In this document: positions 52,405 through 63,905 of the stretch, piece after piece
Layout: each line of letters opens with the position of its first letter
Numbering within the stretch: the stretch's first letter is position 1
Origin: Azolla caroliniana
Taxonomy: Eukaryota; Polypodiophyta
Direction of reading: 5' to 3'
DNA: 64,000 nt
Assembly: GCA_043228905.1 (NCBI GenBank)
Contig: JBHGNT010000006.1
Span: 20,088,001 to 20,152,000, forward strand
Notes under the pieces: generated by a model
Seen by the model: the letters and a program-made list of their open reading frames with translations, nothing else
The model's database searches: none
What the model was told of the DNA's origin: nothing
Position numbers and translations under genes: made by a program

Positions 52405-52817
52405 TCGAGACCAATCCAATGACATCTGGTATGTAGGTCTAGCAGAATATGTTAAAGGGCGTACTTTATGATAAAAAGAGAAAGAGTATGGTCTTGTTCT
52501 GAAGACATTGACCATGGCCATGTGAATATCTTGAATCTCTAAGCTACATAGGTTTTTAGAGAGATTTTTTATGTGATTGTGAGATCTATAGAATCAAATT
52601 TTCATCGACAATGTTGTTTTTGCTCATGAACAACATAACATATATTAAACATGTGAATTACGATGTGTCTTCCAATATCTGGCCAGTTTAATTTCTTCAT
52701 GTATTTAAAGCTACTGGTGTGTGCTTGTCAGCATGTCTGTTATGCTGTATTTTGGAATGAACTCTAGTAATTATAATGCATCTATAGCTATCTTCTTTCA
52801 AGCTTTTTCTTCCCTTA
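52405..52817. other. No gene seen
   Basis: AT-rich, no recognisable feature. Confidence 0.5.
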
Positions 52818-53102
52818 ATGGTTGCTAATGCTGAACCAGTAACTTGTTTTCCCCTTATCATTTCTAGCCATGGGCTCTTTCACTCACATTTCGTGGGAAT
52901 GTCAAACTTCACCTGCCAATTTTTTTATGGTCATGTTTTTCCACGAATACCTGATGAATTTATACTAGAAATGGATGTTCTTCGCTTTCTAAAATCGTAT
53001 TTGTTCCACCATTCTTCCTCGGGAAATGTGGCATCACTTAAAGACAATAAAAAACCTGCACAAGAAACTCTGAACGCTGAGGATGGAGAAAAAAATGTGT
53101 GA
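52818..53102 (+). other. Unassigned open frame of 94 codons
   Basis: An ATG-initiated frame (MVANAEPVTCFPLIISSHGL...) ending in DGEKNV. The first half is hydrophobic; RIPDEFILEMDVLRFLKSYL could be helical. No domain recognised, and it may be chance. Confidence 0.15.
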
Positions 53103-54688
53103 GACTTAATGTGCAACTAGAGTCTTGGAGCTTCGGATTTGAAAGCACCACAAGAAAGAGTTCACCACCAGAAAAATACACCTTTGTATGTTGTTCAATT
53201 ACTCAGGCCAAGCAAGCTTGCAACCAATCATGAAGTTTAACCCGTCGAAATATAGTGACCTACCATTTGCCTGACAACTGGAAGTGAAGAAAGGTTGTGG
53301 ATGGATGTCTCAAACCAGAAACACTTTCAATATGCACTCAAAATACGTTGATAAACATGATAAGGAAGTTGCTATAGTTACATGGGCCTCCATGGTGGAT
53401 CTCTCTTTCATAAAAGGTATTGAATTATGATAAGAACTATGAGAAATTGAAAGAAATTTGCATGAAAATATAAGTTATCCATGTGTTGCATAAATGGCAA
53501 CCCTATTAATGATCAAGGACATGCATAGTCTTGATATATTGTTATTTTTTGAAGAACAATTATCTTTGTAAATAGTCACAAATATATATCTGACAAAGTC
53601 GTTTTTCATCATTAATTTACATAATTGTAATTAAGTTGAATGTATTTATTGAAACCTGGTTCAATATTGACTTTTGAACGATCTGTGGCTATTAGCTCTT
53701 TCATGTGGCTCTTTCAAATCCCAAATGCTCCAGGTCTTAAGTTTCCCACAATTTTGTTTTCTATACTGAGCTTTCAGAGTATATTGTGTAGGATATTGAT
53801 TGCCTTTAGATGATCCCATATCTCCTAATTACTTTTTGTCTTTCCTTGAAGTCTTGTTCAATATTGATCTGTGATTGCACTGATAACATCACAATGAGGA
53901 TATCTCGTCTTTTCATCTAGGTCAATTCTAAACCCTTCCCTTGAACCTTTTGGGTTATTTGCACATTCTAACACCCAGTCCCCGGACATGGTTGAGATTA
54001 GGTATTGTGTTGTTATTGGTAAGCATGGCTAATGCTTAGGATGTCATCACGTGGACCATATGTAGATTGTTTGGGCTATGGTACATATGGGAAGATTTGG
54101 TTTACAGCTGTTACTAAACTTTGAAATACTTTGACCCCAATATATGATTTTTTATGGAGCGCTCACAATAACTACTCCAATGCGATCTTTATCCTCGATA
54201 TTAAACTTCTCTCTCATTGTCTTTCCTCTTTTGCATTATCTTTTGAGGCAAAGCTCTCTTATGCTCTAATATTGCATATGCACGACAATCTCCTTATGCT
54301 CCTCATGAATTCATATGGAAACATCTTGTTCTTTCTCCCAAGAGGTAACCTTTGGCCATTTGACATCTTTGGTGCAATTCCTTTTGGCATGAGAGCATGT
54401 TTCACTAGCAAAAGAACTATTGAAACATTTTAGTTGTAGTCTAAGGAGTTGACGAATTAGTTTGAAGCTAACTTGAGAAACAAAAAGCACTTTATGGGCA
54501 AGTGTTGGAGTACTATGACCTAGTCATGTATGGTCTATTTAGCACCACACACTTGCTAAGTTTATAAATGTTTGAATGAGAGTCTGGAAGTTACCATGGG
54601 AGAGGGTGTACCAGGCTCTTTGATGAAAGAGGGGATTTCCTTTTAGGCAACTATTGGTAAACCTTTCCGGCTTTTGCATCAAGCTTTC
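53103..54688. other. Intergenic, no gene
   Basis: AT-rich. An open frame at 54131-54433 (100 codons) has no recognisable domain and is treated as chance. Confidence 0.5.
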
Positions 54689-54689
54689 C

Positions 54690-55279
54690 AAAAGAAAGAA
54701 AGAAAGAAAGATATATTAACGTCTTTTAAGAGGCCAAAATGGCCTATAAGACCAAATAAGAGATTACATCTTGAGTGTTTTCTCGTCTTTGAGAACAAAT
54801 CAAAATAAAATAAATATTACACAGTAAATATAAAAGTAAATAAGATGAAAAGAGAAGAAATGAGGGAATCTAGTTTTTGGCACATGTGAGATTCTCAAGT
54901 TAGGTATATTGTAGCTTTTGTCTTTGAAAGATCTCTAGCATAGGTCGATCCAGAATGGAAATGTCTCCAAAGTGAGGGAAGCACCTACAATGGCGGGAGA
55001 TAATGGCTTTTATCTGTCGATGACAAGGGTGCGAGGTCGTGGTCCATGGGGCCGGGGCCTACGTGCACAGCAAATTGCTATTGCCCGATCAATTGTAACT
55101 CCTTTGTTATGTCCTGGTCTGGGGCCCATTTGTGTATCCTGTGATTGGCTTGTAGCATTAGTAGGAGTGATGGAGCTAAAGAAAGTTGTGATCGTTCTTT
55201 GTGGATGAGCTTGTGTGGTTGTATTCTTCAACAACTTTTCCCGATGTCTCTTGAGCTCTAGCAAGAAAAGTCCTAGGCA
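54690..55279 (-). repeat. LINE 3' UTR and CTTT tail
   Basis: On the minus strand the LINE coding sequence ends at 55280. The following DNA ends with GGCCATTTTGGCCTCTTAAA and GACGTTAATATAT, then a (CTTT)n tail (plus-strand AAAG repeats 54690-54710). A simple-repeat tail is usual for non-LTR elements. A plus-strand open frame at 54972-55208 is not supported. Confidence 0.6.
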
Positions 55280-55766
55280 TTATTGGTCCTCATATTCCAT
55301 TACCTTGCGTAGTGGACCAAAGCCTTGTTTAAAGAGGCAATGGTATCTCCTTCTGATTTCATAAAAGACACTACAATGACAAACATAGTGTTCCTTAGAT
55401 TCCACTCCTTGATGACACAATTGGCAAATTCTCTCTTCTAGAGGTAGTCGTGTATATATGCCTACCTCAATCTGTAGTTGATGTGATGAAGTTCGCAGCT
55501 GCCCTATCACACTATGCAGCGCATAGGATAGATGTATGTCCATATCAGGTGGCCTGATAACGAATTCATCCTCCGATATATGTAAGAAGTTTGTCGTATA
55601 GTGGGCCATCTTTGTACCAAGTGGTATTTTGGGGCTGATCCATGTTATCTTGTTTTCCAAGTTAATAATATCAGTTTGGATCACTTTGTTCTTTTCCACT
55701 TTGGTCATATTTAGATGGGGACAGTCCAAGCTATAGTGGAACGGGGGTAGTGCATTTATACTCATG
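55280..55766 (-). pseudogene. LINE C-terminal region with CCHC motif
   Basis: The true 3' end of the LINE ORF. After the duplicated block it encodes MSINALPPFHYSLDCPHLNM and on to LPLEERICQLCHQGVESKEH, YVCHCSVFYEIRRRYHCLF. C-X2-C-X8-H-X3-C is the C-terminal zinc-knuckle-like motif of many LINE ORF2 proteins. It is uninterrupted in itself, but separated from the RT part by the 1.7-kb insert. Confidence 0.85.
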
Positions 55767-56035
55767 CCATGTGACTCGAACCATTGCTGCATTTCAGAAT
55801 ACCAACAATGAGTGTCTCCATTTTCAGCCAGTTGTCTTGATGACATAAGTGCCAACCTTGGGTACCTTCGTTTAGGGAGCTCCCAAAGACGTTGGATAAA
55901 TGTCATTGATTGGAACAATGCCTCGGTTATTATAGGTGCTGCTCCCATCTCTGCCTGGATTATATCGTGGGGCACCGATGCTTTGCTCCTTATCAGGCGA
56001 GCAATCATTGACACTAAAGGTCTCTCTAAATCTTT
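55767..56035 (-). repeat. 269-bp direct duplicate A (LINE coding)
   Basis: Encodes the LINE region LERPLVSMIARLIRSKASVP to QQWFESHG. It matches 57738-58006 base for base except for two differences by eye. The two copies flank the insert at 56036-57737. Confidence 0.95.
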
Positions 56036-57737
56036 TTTAAGATTGCTTAAAGTGTGCGGCACTTCATCGGGGGTTGTTTGGGGTGGACTCAAGTTTAGAT
56101 CTTATTTGTATGTCTAAACATAAGTAGTGATATAGTTTTAGAAGAATAGAAAAGTGAGGGCGTGGGTGGGGATTAGGGGAGTGTAGCTTATTGAAGTTAT
56201 CAAAAGTATTTAAACCTAATCAAAGCTTTTAGAACATATTAAAGATCATTGGGATAACTTAAGTTATTAGACACCAATAAAGTACTATTAAAACACCAAT
56301 ATAGAGTATTATTAAAATGGGACCACACACTTAGATGAACGGGAGTTGTTTAAACACACGCTTAAGCAAACACTTAAAAGAAAGATTATTATAAAAAAAT
56401 AAAAATAAAAATAGAAAAGAGAGATTGAGATTAAAAAATGATTATGGTTAAGAAGGGATTATGATTAAGGGGGAAGGGGTTGCTAAACAAAGTACTTAAA
56501 CGAATGTTTAAACAAATATTTAGATAAGAAAACACTTGGGCAAACACTTAACGCAAGGTTATGATTAAAAGAGAAGGGAGGGATTATGGTTAAAGAAAAG
56601 GGGTCATGGTTGAGAAGAGAATGATTATGATTAAGAGAGGAGAATACTTAAACAAATGTTTAAACAAAAAGTTAAACCTAAAAATGATTGAACAAGTACT
56701 TAAAAAAAAAGGGGTTAAACAAGTACGTAATAAAAATGATTATTAAACAAGTACTTAATAGTAAATGATTAAATAAATACTTAAAAACTTAAGACAAAAA
56801 AATTTGATAAAAAAGTGATTAAACAAGTACTTAATAAAAATTTATTAAATAAGTACTTAAGAACTTAAGACAAAAAATTAGATAAGAGCAACACATAGAA
56901 GGAAAGAAAGTTTTACTATCATAAGGCAACGATCGGCGAATGCATTTCGCCTCGATGGAGGCTCTTCAGTGCCCGATGTACAAATGATGAAAACTAAGCC
57001 TACTAGGTTGCTCTTTTTATAGGGAGAGGGAGGAGAGTCCTTTGTATGTGGGACATACAAAAGTGTGTACAAAGGGGAGGTAAAAGAGTGTACACAAGAC
57101 TTTAGGTGGGGGTTAAGAGGGGTGAGAGTACATAAAACATTAGGTGGGGGGAAAGGATGCGTGTACTAGGTGGTTTCTTAGTTTTTTACCATTTAGCCAA
57201 CACGTGAGAGGGGGTGTAAGGGAACTGTATTGTGGTTGTCCTAGAAGGGGTTTAAGTTTGTTTCTCACGAGCGCTCCGATTTGGAGTTTTTTGATACATG
57301 GGGTGTAACGAAGCTTAAAAACAATGGGTGGAGGTTTTTTGTTGTTGGGTTGGTTAGAGAGTAGTTGGTTTCGTATGGAGTAGGGGACGGTCGAAAAACA
57401 CTTGAGTAGGAACTTCGATGGGTAGCCCCTAGCTCTTAGGCGGTCGTAGCCATTTTTTGAGCTCTCCCGGATAGCATACCGTTTTAGTTCTCCCGTGATG
57501 AAGCCCTTTTTGTGTGCTATGGGGTGCGAGGATTTCCACGGGAGGTACATGTAGGCATTGAGAGGTTTTTGGTGGCATGCGGTGTCAAGGATGCCGAATT
57601 CTTTAAAGTATGGGCCTTTGAAGAAGACGACGTCTAGGATGGTGATCTCTTTAGGGGAGGTTGTTGATTCAATACGGATGTGTTGTTGTAGAGGCACGCC
57701 GTATTGGTGTAAGAAGGTGTGAAGTGTATCGGGGGAA
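56036..57737 (-). mobile_element. 1.7-kb insert within the LINE, carries an RT-type tail
   Basis: Foreign DNA between the two 269-bp copies. Its right part (57140-57737, minus strand) encodes about 200 residues in frame with the LINE: HTFLHQYGVPLQQHIRIEST, EITILDVVFFKGPYFKEFG, DTACHQKPLNAYMYLPWKSS, HKKGFITGELKRYAIRES and DRLRARGYPSKFLLKCF. The QKPLNxYxYxP...KKGFIxGELxRY pattern resembles the region after the RT core in another RT class (Penelope-like or related; low confidence). The middle (56880-57140) has a minus-strand TATAAAAAG. The left part (56200-56880) is AT-rich with many AAACAAGTACTTAA variants. It could be a 5'-truncated retroelement. Confidence 0.65.
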
Positions 57738-59599
57738 CCATGTGACTCGAACCATTGCTGCATTTCAGAATACCAACAATGAGTGTCTCCATTTTCAGCC
57801 AGTTGTCTTGATGACATAAGTGCCAACCTTGGGTACCTTCGTTTAGGGAGCTCCCAAAGACGTTGGATAAATGTCATTGATTGGAACAATGCCTCGGTTA
57901 TTATAGGTGCTGCTCCCATCTCTGCCTGGATTATATCGTGGGGCACCGATGCTTTGCTCCTTATCAAGCGAGCAATCATTGTCACTAAAGGTCTCTCTAA
58001 ATCTTTCCAATGATTTGACTTGTTAAGACTCGGTTCCCATGTTTCTACTCCATAGAGAAAAGTTGGTGTGACTAGTGTATCAAATAACCATAACTTAGTC
58101 CGTGGCACTTGGAACAGCAAATGTGCACATTGTCTCTCAAGAGCACCAAGGGCTGCATATCCACGAGAAAGTCGGGCACAAGCAGCCTCCAGTAAGGAGA
58201 ACCTAGGTCCTGTAAATGTTACTCCTAGGTATGTGTAGGAGCGTGTGTATTCCACCTTTTCCTCTCCCAAGAAGAATTCTGGTTCTGATCTTGTTACCCA
58301 TGCTTGAGTGGTGTTAAACTCCATCACTTTAGTTTTGTCCATGTTGATTGACAAACCTTTGTCCGTACAAAATAGTTTTAAGGCATTTAGATGTCTTTGT
58401 AGTCCCTCCGGAGAGTCAGAAATCAGCACAATGTCATCAACATATAGTAATATTTGTATAGCTATACCTGCTAGGTGTGCTCCGGAACCCCCGAATCTCT
58501 CTATGTAATGTGATACCTCATCTATATAGAGACCGAAGAGAGTGGGGGATAATGGGCATCCTTGCTTCACTCCAATTGTGCTAGCCACCGCCTCAGACAA
58601 GCCCTTGGAAGACCGGACTTTTCTTGACACGGATTCATAGACTGCATAGATTCCCCATTGCATATATGTAGGAACACCAAGGGCTTCTAGCCGCTGCATA
58701 AGCTGTGCACGTGGCACAGTGTCAAAGGCTTTTCGGAAATCCACAAAGCAACAATAAATCCTCTTATTGTGGGCTCTGCCCTCCTCAATAAGGGCCCGGA
58801 GGGTGAATATGTGATCCAAAGTTGTGAAACCCTTCCGAAAGCCTGCTTGTCCAACTAAACGACAGCCATTCTGATTTGCCCATATACTCAATTCTGATTC
58901 TAGAATTGACCCATATAGTTTAGCCAAAAAATGGCCAATTATGATTGTCCTATAGTTGCTTGGCATCATGGGGTCTCCACTCTTGAGGATTGGCACAATG
59001 GTATGCTGAGTCAATCTAGTAGGGAAATTGTCACACATGGCTCTATTAAAGATGTGTGCTAGCAATGGGACCAAGGTGTCACGGGCATAGATAAAGTGCT
59101 CACCCACCAATCCATCATGATCTTGGGCCTTCCCAAATTGTAGCCGATCAATGGCATTTCTTACATTTTGTGGTGTAAAGAAGGTTGATTCATGTGGGTG
59201 TGAGGCATTCGGGTGGGGAAGAGGAGGTTGCCCCGGGATATCATATAGAACCTTTGCATATTCATGCCATACCTGTGCTGAGGTTAATTGTGTGGTGGGT
59301 TGCCTCTCATTAAAGATTTTCCATGCTCTTTTACTCCCTTGTCCTAGAAACAAGCTATACAAATGATCTTCAAATTTAGCCAAATACAATCTCTTCATCC
59401 TCCTTATGAGGCGTTGGAAGGTTGCTCTCGCTTGGTTGTGTGTATAAATGCCCCGTGTTACATCACACTGCAAGCATCTCCTTGTATCACGACATTCCTC
59501 ATCATACCAACTATTTTGTATTACTCTACCAAGTTTGCGGGGATTGGCTGATGTGTGAGGGAAGGCATTTGTGGCTGCTTTATGCAGTGATTTGGACAA
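57140..59599 (-). CDS. Chimeric LINE reverse transcriptase ORF
   Basis: One open frame of 819 codons. N-terminal 140 residues: basic region between endonuclease and RT. RT: HTIVPILKSGDPMMPSNYRT, VGQAGFRKGFTTLDHIFTLR, CCFVDFRKAFDTVPR, GVKQGCPLSPTLFGLYIDE, then catalytic ILLYVDDIVLISD (near 58430-58450). The region after RT ends at QQWFESHG in the duplicated block, where the frame passes without break into the foreign tail described for 56036-57737. The normal LINE C-terminus with CCHC motif lies beyond the insert at 55280. It is separated from the endonuclease part by one TAA at 59603. RT of this type performs target-primed reverse transcription. Confidence 0.85.
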   Translation of the reverse strand: MSKSLHKAATNAFPHTSANPRKLGRVIQNSWYDEECRDTRRCLQCDVTRGIYTHNQARATFQRLIRRMKRLYLAKFEDHLYSLFLGQGSKRAWKIFNERQPTTQLTSAQVWHEYAKVLYDIPGQPPLPHPNASHPHESTFFTPQNVRNAIDRLQFGKAQDHDGLVGEHFIYARDTLVPLLAHIFNRAMCDNFPTRLTQHTIVPILKSGDPMMPSNYRTIIIGHFLAKLYGSILESELSIWANQNGCRLVGQAGFRKGFTTLDHIFTLRALIEEGRAHNKRIYCCFVDFRKAFDTVPRAQLMQRLEALGVPTYMQWGIYAVYESVSRKVRSSKGLSEAVASTIGVKQGCPLSPTLFGLYIDEVSHYIERFGGSGAHLAGIAIQILLYVDDIVLISDSPEGLQRHLNALKLFCTDKGLSINMDKTKVMEFNTTQAWVTRSEPEFFLGEEKVEYTRSYTYLGVTFTGPRFSLLEAACARLSRGYAALGALERQCAHLLFQVPRTKLWLFDTLVTPTFLYGVETWEPSLNKSNHWKDLERPLVTMIARLIRSKASVPHDIIQAEMGAAPIITEALFQSMTFIQRLWELPKRRYPRLALMSSRQLAENGDTHCWYSEMQQWFESHGSPDTLHTFLHQYGVPLQQHIRIESTTSPKEITILDVVFFKGPYFKEFGILDTACHQKPLNAYMYLPWKSSHPIAHKKGFITGELKRYAIRESSKNGYDRLRARGYPSKFLLKCFSTVPYSIRNQLLSNQPNNKKPPPIVFKLRYTPCIKKLQIGALVRNKLKPLLGQPQYSSLTPPLTCWLNGKKLRNHLVHASFPPT
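57738..58006 (-). repeat. 269-bp direct duplicate B (LINE coding)
   Basis: Same orientation as 55767-56035 and nearly identical. It is contiguous with the LINE RT on its right (higher coordinates). Confidence 0.95.
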
Positions 59600-59602
59600 T
59601 CC

Positions 59603-59896
59603 TTAGGTAAGCTCTTCAAGGGGTGCGAAAGGATCCAAATCTACCATGCCATTGTATACACTACAACTATACACATCAATTGTCTCACGAGTAAATAGAT
59701 ACTTAGCCAGCCCACACTCCTTAGCATATACATCCTTTGTGCATCCATCCTTTACCTCGAAGCGTAGATGTGCATGATCTGCTGCCAAGCCAATAGGTCT
59801 ACCCGATATTGTGAACATTGTTATTTCAGGTATAAGAGATGGAGATCCCATTAGATAATCGATTGTGCTTGCACCCCCAAGTTTAGAGGATTCCAT
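59603..59896 (-). pseudogene. LINE endonuclease C-terminal part
   Basis: The minus strand encodes STIDYLMGSPSLIPEITMFT and LAADHAHLRFEV, matching the SxIDYxL...SDHxxL end of AP-type LINE endonucleases. It ends in a TAA at 59603, in frame with the RT ORF. Upstream (59900-60160) further endonuclease sequence is out of frame and decayed. Confidence 0.75.
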
Positions 59897-60171
59897 TTTA
59901 CACTTTCTTCAATTGTATTTGCCTGAGGTTGACATGTATTAGATCCATCAATGGGAGCTTCTAGAGGCAATGTCTCCACCTACATTGGAGTGTTGGCTTG
60001 GCTTGATCGTATAATTCGGAAAGAGTTTCAATCCTTTCAAAAAAATTAGTGCAAGAACTTCCATAACTTGAATATAGTGTCAAAACATTCAAGTTATAGA
60101 CCATATTTGGAATGTACTTGTAAAACACCTTCCAATGATGTAACAACATGATGGTGTTTTAACAAAGTCAT

Positions 60172-60629
60172 TGTCACGGACACACCAACCGTAGACTACG
60201 ACGGAGCACAGATGACGAGGCTACGATCCATAAGGCTACGAACGTGGAATTGAAAGTGACGAGGCTAGGAACTCTTGAAGCTGTGAGTGATGAGACAATG
60301 AACTTAGGAAGCTATGGAGAGCATGAAGACAAAGAGGAAGAAGGAGACAAGATAGAATTAATCAAGAATATACTAGATTGATGTGTCAATGATTGGTGTT
60401 AAATCCCCTGAAAGGGACCAAGGAGGTTACAAGTATTTATACATGTTTCGAGAGTGAATATCTCTAGAATATACTCGAGAAATATCTCTAAAATATACCC
60501 GTATAGAATATATCGTACAATATTTCTAGAATATACTAACGGCTAGAATATTCTGATTCTAAAATAAACTATATGCTAGACTATATCAATCCTCACCAAC
60601 TATGTATTTCATGTCACTATGTGGTGACA
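60172..60629 (-). repeat. Probable solo LTR with heat-shock-like motifs
   Basis: 458 bp with matching ends, TGTCAC at 60629 (minus strand) and GTGACA at 60172. The minus strand has CATGTATAAATAC as TATA region near 60435-60447. Upstream are TTCTAGAA (60524-60531) and GAATATTC (60546-60553), phased as heat-shock half-sites, among other TTCTAGA motifs. Flanking 5-mers (GTCAT, ATCAC) do not match, so a target duplication is not shown. Confidence 0.5.
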
Positions 60630-61272
60630 ATCACCATCGGGTTTGCTGAATCCAATGTAAGAGGTGAGTCTATCATTGCTCAACCAAGACCAGATTTTCT
60701 ATGTCATGTCCGACAAGGGACAGAATACCATGGGAACATCATTAAATCCATTAGTGGGCAATCTTGGAGATATTGTTTCCTTCTCACTCATTTTATTCTC
60801 AAAGGTATTGTATATTATACAACCCTTAAGTGATAAAATCACAAGATAACTAACAAAAGATAAAAATAATAACTAGTTGTAATGACCATGTTGGAGAGCT
60901 TGTTTGTTCATTATAGCACCAAATAACAAACAAACACTTCCTTGGGTGCAAAAAACCCATAGAATATCTTTATTTCTAGAGACGTGTAGAAGAACTCCAT
61001 TGCATTATAACCCTCCATCCAATGTTCCTTTACATATGCCATCCAAGGTCCATGTTTTACCAAAGCAATTGAGTTTTTGCTTCTACTCTTGAGATTGTTG
61101 AATATAGTTGATTAAGATTCACTTATGGTTGGGGAATTTGTCTATGGAACACGAATATTTCTTGCATCAGCAACATTTGTGTACTTTGACAACCATCATG
61201 ATAATTGAGCATCTTGTATTTCCCTAGGATTGGTGGGAGTTCCAATCTTCATGGCTCTTGCGAGATTACTTG
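60630..61272. other. No gene seen
   Basis: AT-rich. Open frames of about 60-86 codons have no recognisable domain. Confidence 0.5.
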
Positions 61273-61705
61273 GCATTGTACAATTGGGCTTCCTTAATTT
61301 CTAGTTCGTCCTTAATTGATCACACAATTGATGTAGCTCTTTTGCTGTTTTTCCACGATCTACTTGGTTATTAGATGATCCATTGGTGTAGGTTTGTGGA
61401 GGAAAGAAGACGAGCCTATTTTTTGCCTTGTGGAGATTTCTTGGCAGGATCATTGAGCCATGCCAAAATGCATGTTTGTAGAGTTGTGCTTTCCTCTCAA
61501 CACTTATACAATTGAGCTTCCTGGATCTGTAGTTCATCCTTAATTTATCAAATAATTGATGTTGCTCTTTCATCGTTTTTCCACGATCTTATTGGCTATT
61601 AGATTATCCATTTGTGCAGGTTGCAGTGGGCAACTATAGATCATTTCCCAACTTAATTTTGGCTTTGTAGAGGAAACAAGATTAGCTTTTTTTTTTGCCT
61701 CACGA
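61273..61705. repeat. Diverged tandem duplication (~226-bp period)
   Basis: Two units share TACAATTGRGCTTCCT, CTTAATTKATCAMAYAATTG, GTTTTTCCACGATCT, ATTAGATKATCCATT and, later, a T-run followed by TTTGCCT. The minus strand of unit 1 has a 90-codon open frame that I regard as chance. Confidence 0.65.
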
Positions 61706-63585
61706 ACAAAGCTTGATACCTATTTGTGAAGAGTCATCGTTGTCGTGACATGGTTGGGTCACGAGGAGAAAGTAACCAAGGATCAAGGAGAAAGTCACCA
61801 TAGGATCTGCATGTATTAATGAAGGCTACAATGAAATGTGTTCATAAGGAAGCCAGGGCAAACATGTACAATTTCAAACACTAGTTTAATTTGTTAAGTA
61901 AAAATGGCTATCAAATAAAGGGTTGCAAGTTCATGTTGCCTTGGAACCAAAAATGCCAAAAGTCACTTTTGGAAAGCCATAGGTTTAAACGTGACTAGTA
62001 CACCCCAATGCAAGATAAGAATAGAAAACACTGAGTTGGGAAAAGCGGAAAAACATCTAAGCCACTATTAGAGGAGGCCTAGACTAAAATTTTAGAGTTC
62101 TCTTCTCTTCTTCTTTAAGCTCTTGGGTAATTTGGGGTTTTGTGAGAAAGAAGGTTTTTTCCCTTGTGTTTTCTTCTTTAGCCTCTTTTTTGTAATGTGG
62201 GTTTAGGGTGGCGTATTTATTTTCAGTGATAGAAAGTGATTGTCTTCAACGTGATAGGATTGGAGGTGGAAAAGGATCGACTAGGTGTACATGCCCCTTA
62301 GTCTCCAATTGCGTCAAATTTGTTCTTGTTAATCCCCCTAAATTCAAGCTTATTGTAATTGTGGGTTCTATAACCGCCTTCTATTCTACTTTCTTTCTTG
62401 ATTCAATATTAATTTAATTGACTTGAGATAATCCACCCTTGATCTAAGTTTGGTGTAATTGTGGGAATTTATAACTAACTTTCCATCTTCTTGTTTCTTG
62501 TATTGAGTCGATATAATCAATTTGTGTTATTTTGTGAGTTTTTGTGATTTGTGAGTTTTTGTGTTTTCAACTTGGAAACCGCATAGGGGATTGGGTACGT
62601 TGGTTGATTTGAATGGGTGTGTTAGTGTATTAATGGAAAATTTATGATTTCATGAGAGCCCAATTGTTCTTCTTGATTATCCTCGCATTATGTTGCAGGC
62701 AACTAGCTTAATGGGGCCTACTACTGACTACTAAATGAACTCCACAAAATTGACTGCTAAATGATGACTTCACAAAATCAACAACTACTCAAATGACGAA
62801 TCCACAAATTGCGTCAATCCTGGTAGTTGATCCACTCATAGTCCTAATGGGCCTCATATTTTCAATCATCTCTATAATAAGCACGATATGGGAAAAGTTA
62901 GTGCGGTCTCAACCCAAAGTGTTCTTTAAGGGAAATTGATGGTTTGGTTGAGCCTCACATTGTGATAGTTGAGCCTAGCCACTTAGGCATGGTGGACGGG
63001 TTCCATGTGGTGAATGCTGGTGGTAGTTTTGGCCAAAAAGTTGTAATCACAACACTCAATGAGGTGTGTGCAAGAGTGGCACATGACAAATTGTATTCAT
63101 AAAAGAAAGTCGGTTTCAAAATGATTGAGGTTGTGGCAGATTGTGCTTTGTATTGCATTCCAAAACCAAACTTCATCATCATCCATGAAAAGAGCCTTGT
63201 TAAGGGTGTGACTAGTCTATTCACAATCATACAACGTGTGGCAATGGGTGGCTATTATGAATTGCAACACAAGCCACACCTTAAGTGATGTTTGAAAGAG
63301 CCAAGTGCACATTAGAACTCATTACAATAAATCAATCTCTTAAGTAGGTTACAAGAAAGCAAACTATCTAAAGAAAAAGAATGGGGTACACTCAATTTTG
63401 TGGCAAGTAGCAAGAAGTCACAATTGAGCAACACTAATCCAATGTAAGCTCATGAAGAAGTAACTCTTTGAAAGAGAAGGGCTCCTTTATATTTGTGGTT
63501 AATGTAGCATTTGGAGTCTTTTCATGGAATCCTGAAATGTCATTGCTATCTTGCAAGCTTCTAAGGACCTACACAATCCTTCTGT
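61706..63585. other. No supported gene
   Basis: 62090-62640 is T-rich and resembles a transcribed leader or LTR (TTTTGTGAGTTTTTGTGATTTG repeats near 62532). A plus-strand frame at about 62934-63115 (GLVEPHIVIVEPSHLGMVDG) and the overlapping minus-strand frame have no recognisable family. Confidence 0.45.
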
Positions 63586-63589
63586 CAAA

Positions 63590-63905
63590 AGTTTTGTAAC
63601 ATGGGGCTGGAAAGCCCATTAATGAACCGACTCATTAAATTTTTCATTTCTACTTTTGTCCCCCAGTTCACGTTGATTAATCTTTTTATGCGCCTAATGT
63701 AATCATGTATGGTCTCCTCCATGTTTTGCTTGAGTGAGAACAATTTATTTACAAGTTTCAATTTGGTTCCTTGTCCTACAAAGTTGGTGAGGAACTCCTT
63801 TCCATATGCGAAGTCCGTCCTATAGAAGATGAGATAGACGATTAATCTGTTGTATGTGTCTTTTGAATATAGGCAGTGGTCCTCATTGCTTTGAGAAAAA
63901 TTTGG
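63590..63905 (-). pseudogene. Retrotransposon gag fragment
   Basis: The minus strand from 63905 encodes DFAYGKEFLTNFVGQGTKLK, LVNKLFSLKQNMEETIHDYI, RRIKRLINVNWG and SRFINGLSSPMLQNF before a stop near 63593. The pattern FxxxFxxxxxxxxLxxLxQxxxESVxDYxxRxxxL...FxxGL is the capsid-like retrotransposon gag domain of Ty3-type elements. No start or zinc knuckle is in view; it is a fragment. Confidence 0.5.

Noticed and set aside
54972-55264. Open frames on both strands in the LINE 3' region
   Set aside because: They lie in the LINE 3' UTR, have no domain and are mirror frames of each other.
60172-60629. Target duplication for the 458-bp LTR
   Set aside because: Flanking 5-mers GTCAT and ATCAC do not match, so insertion boundaries are not proven.
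62934-63230. Open frames on both strands (about 60-91 codons)
   Set aside because: No recognisable family and the two strands overlap; insufficient support for a gene call.
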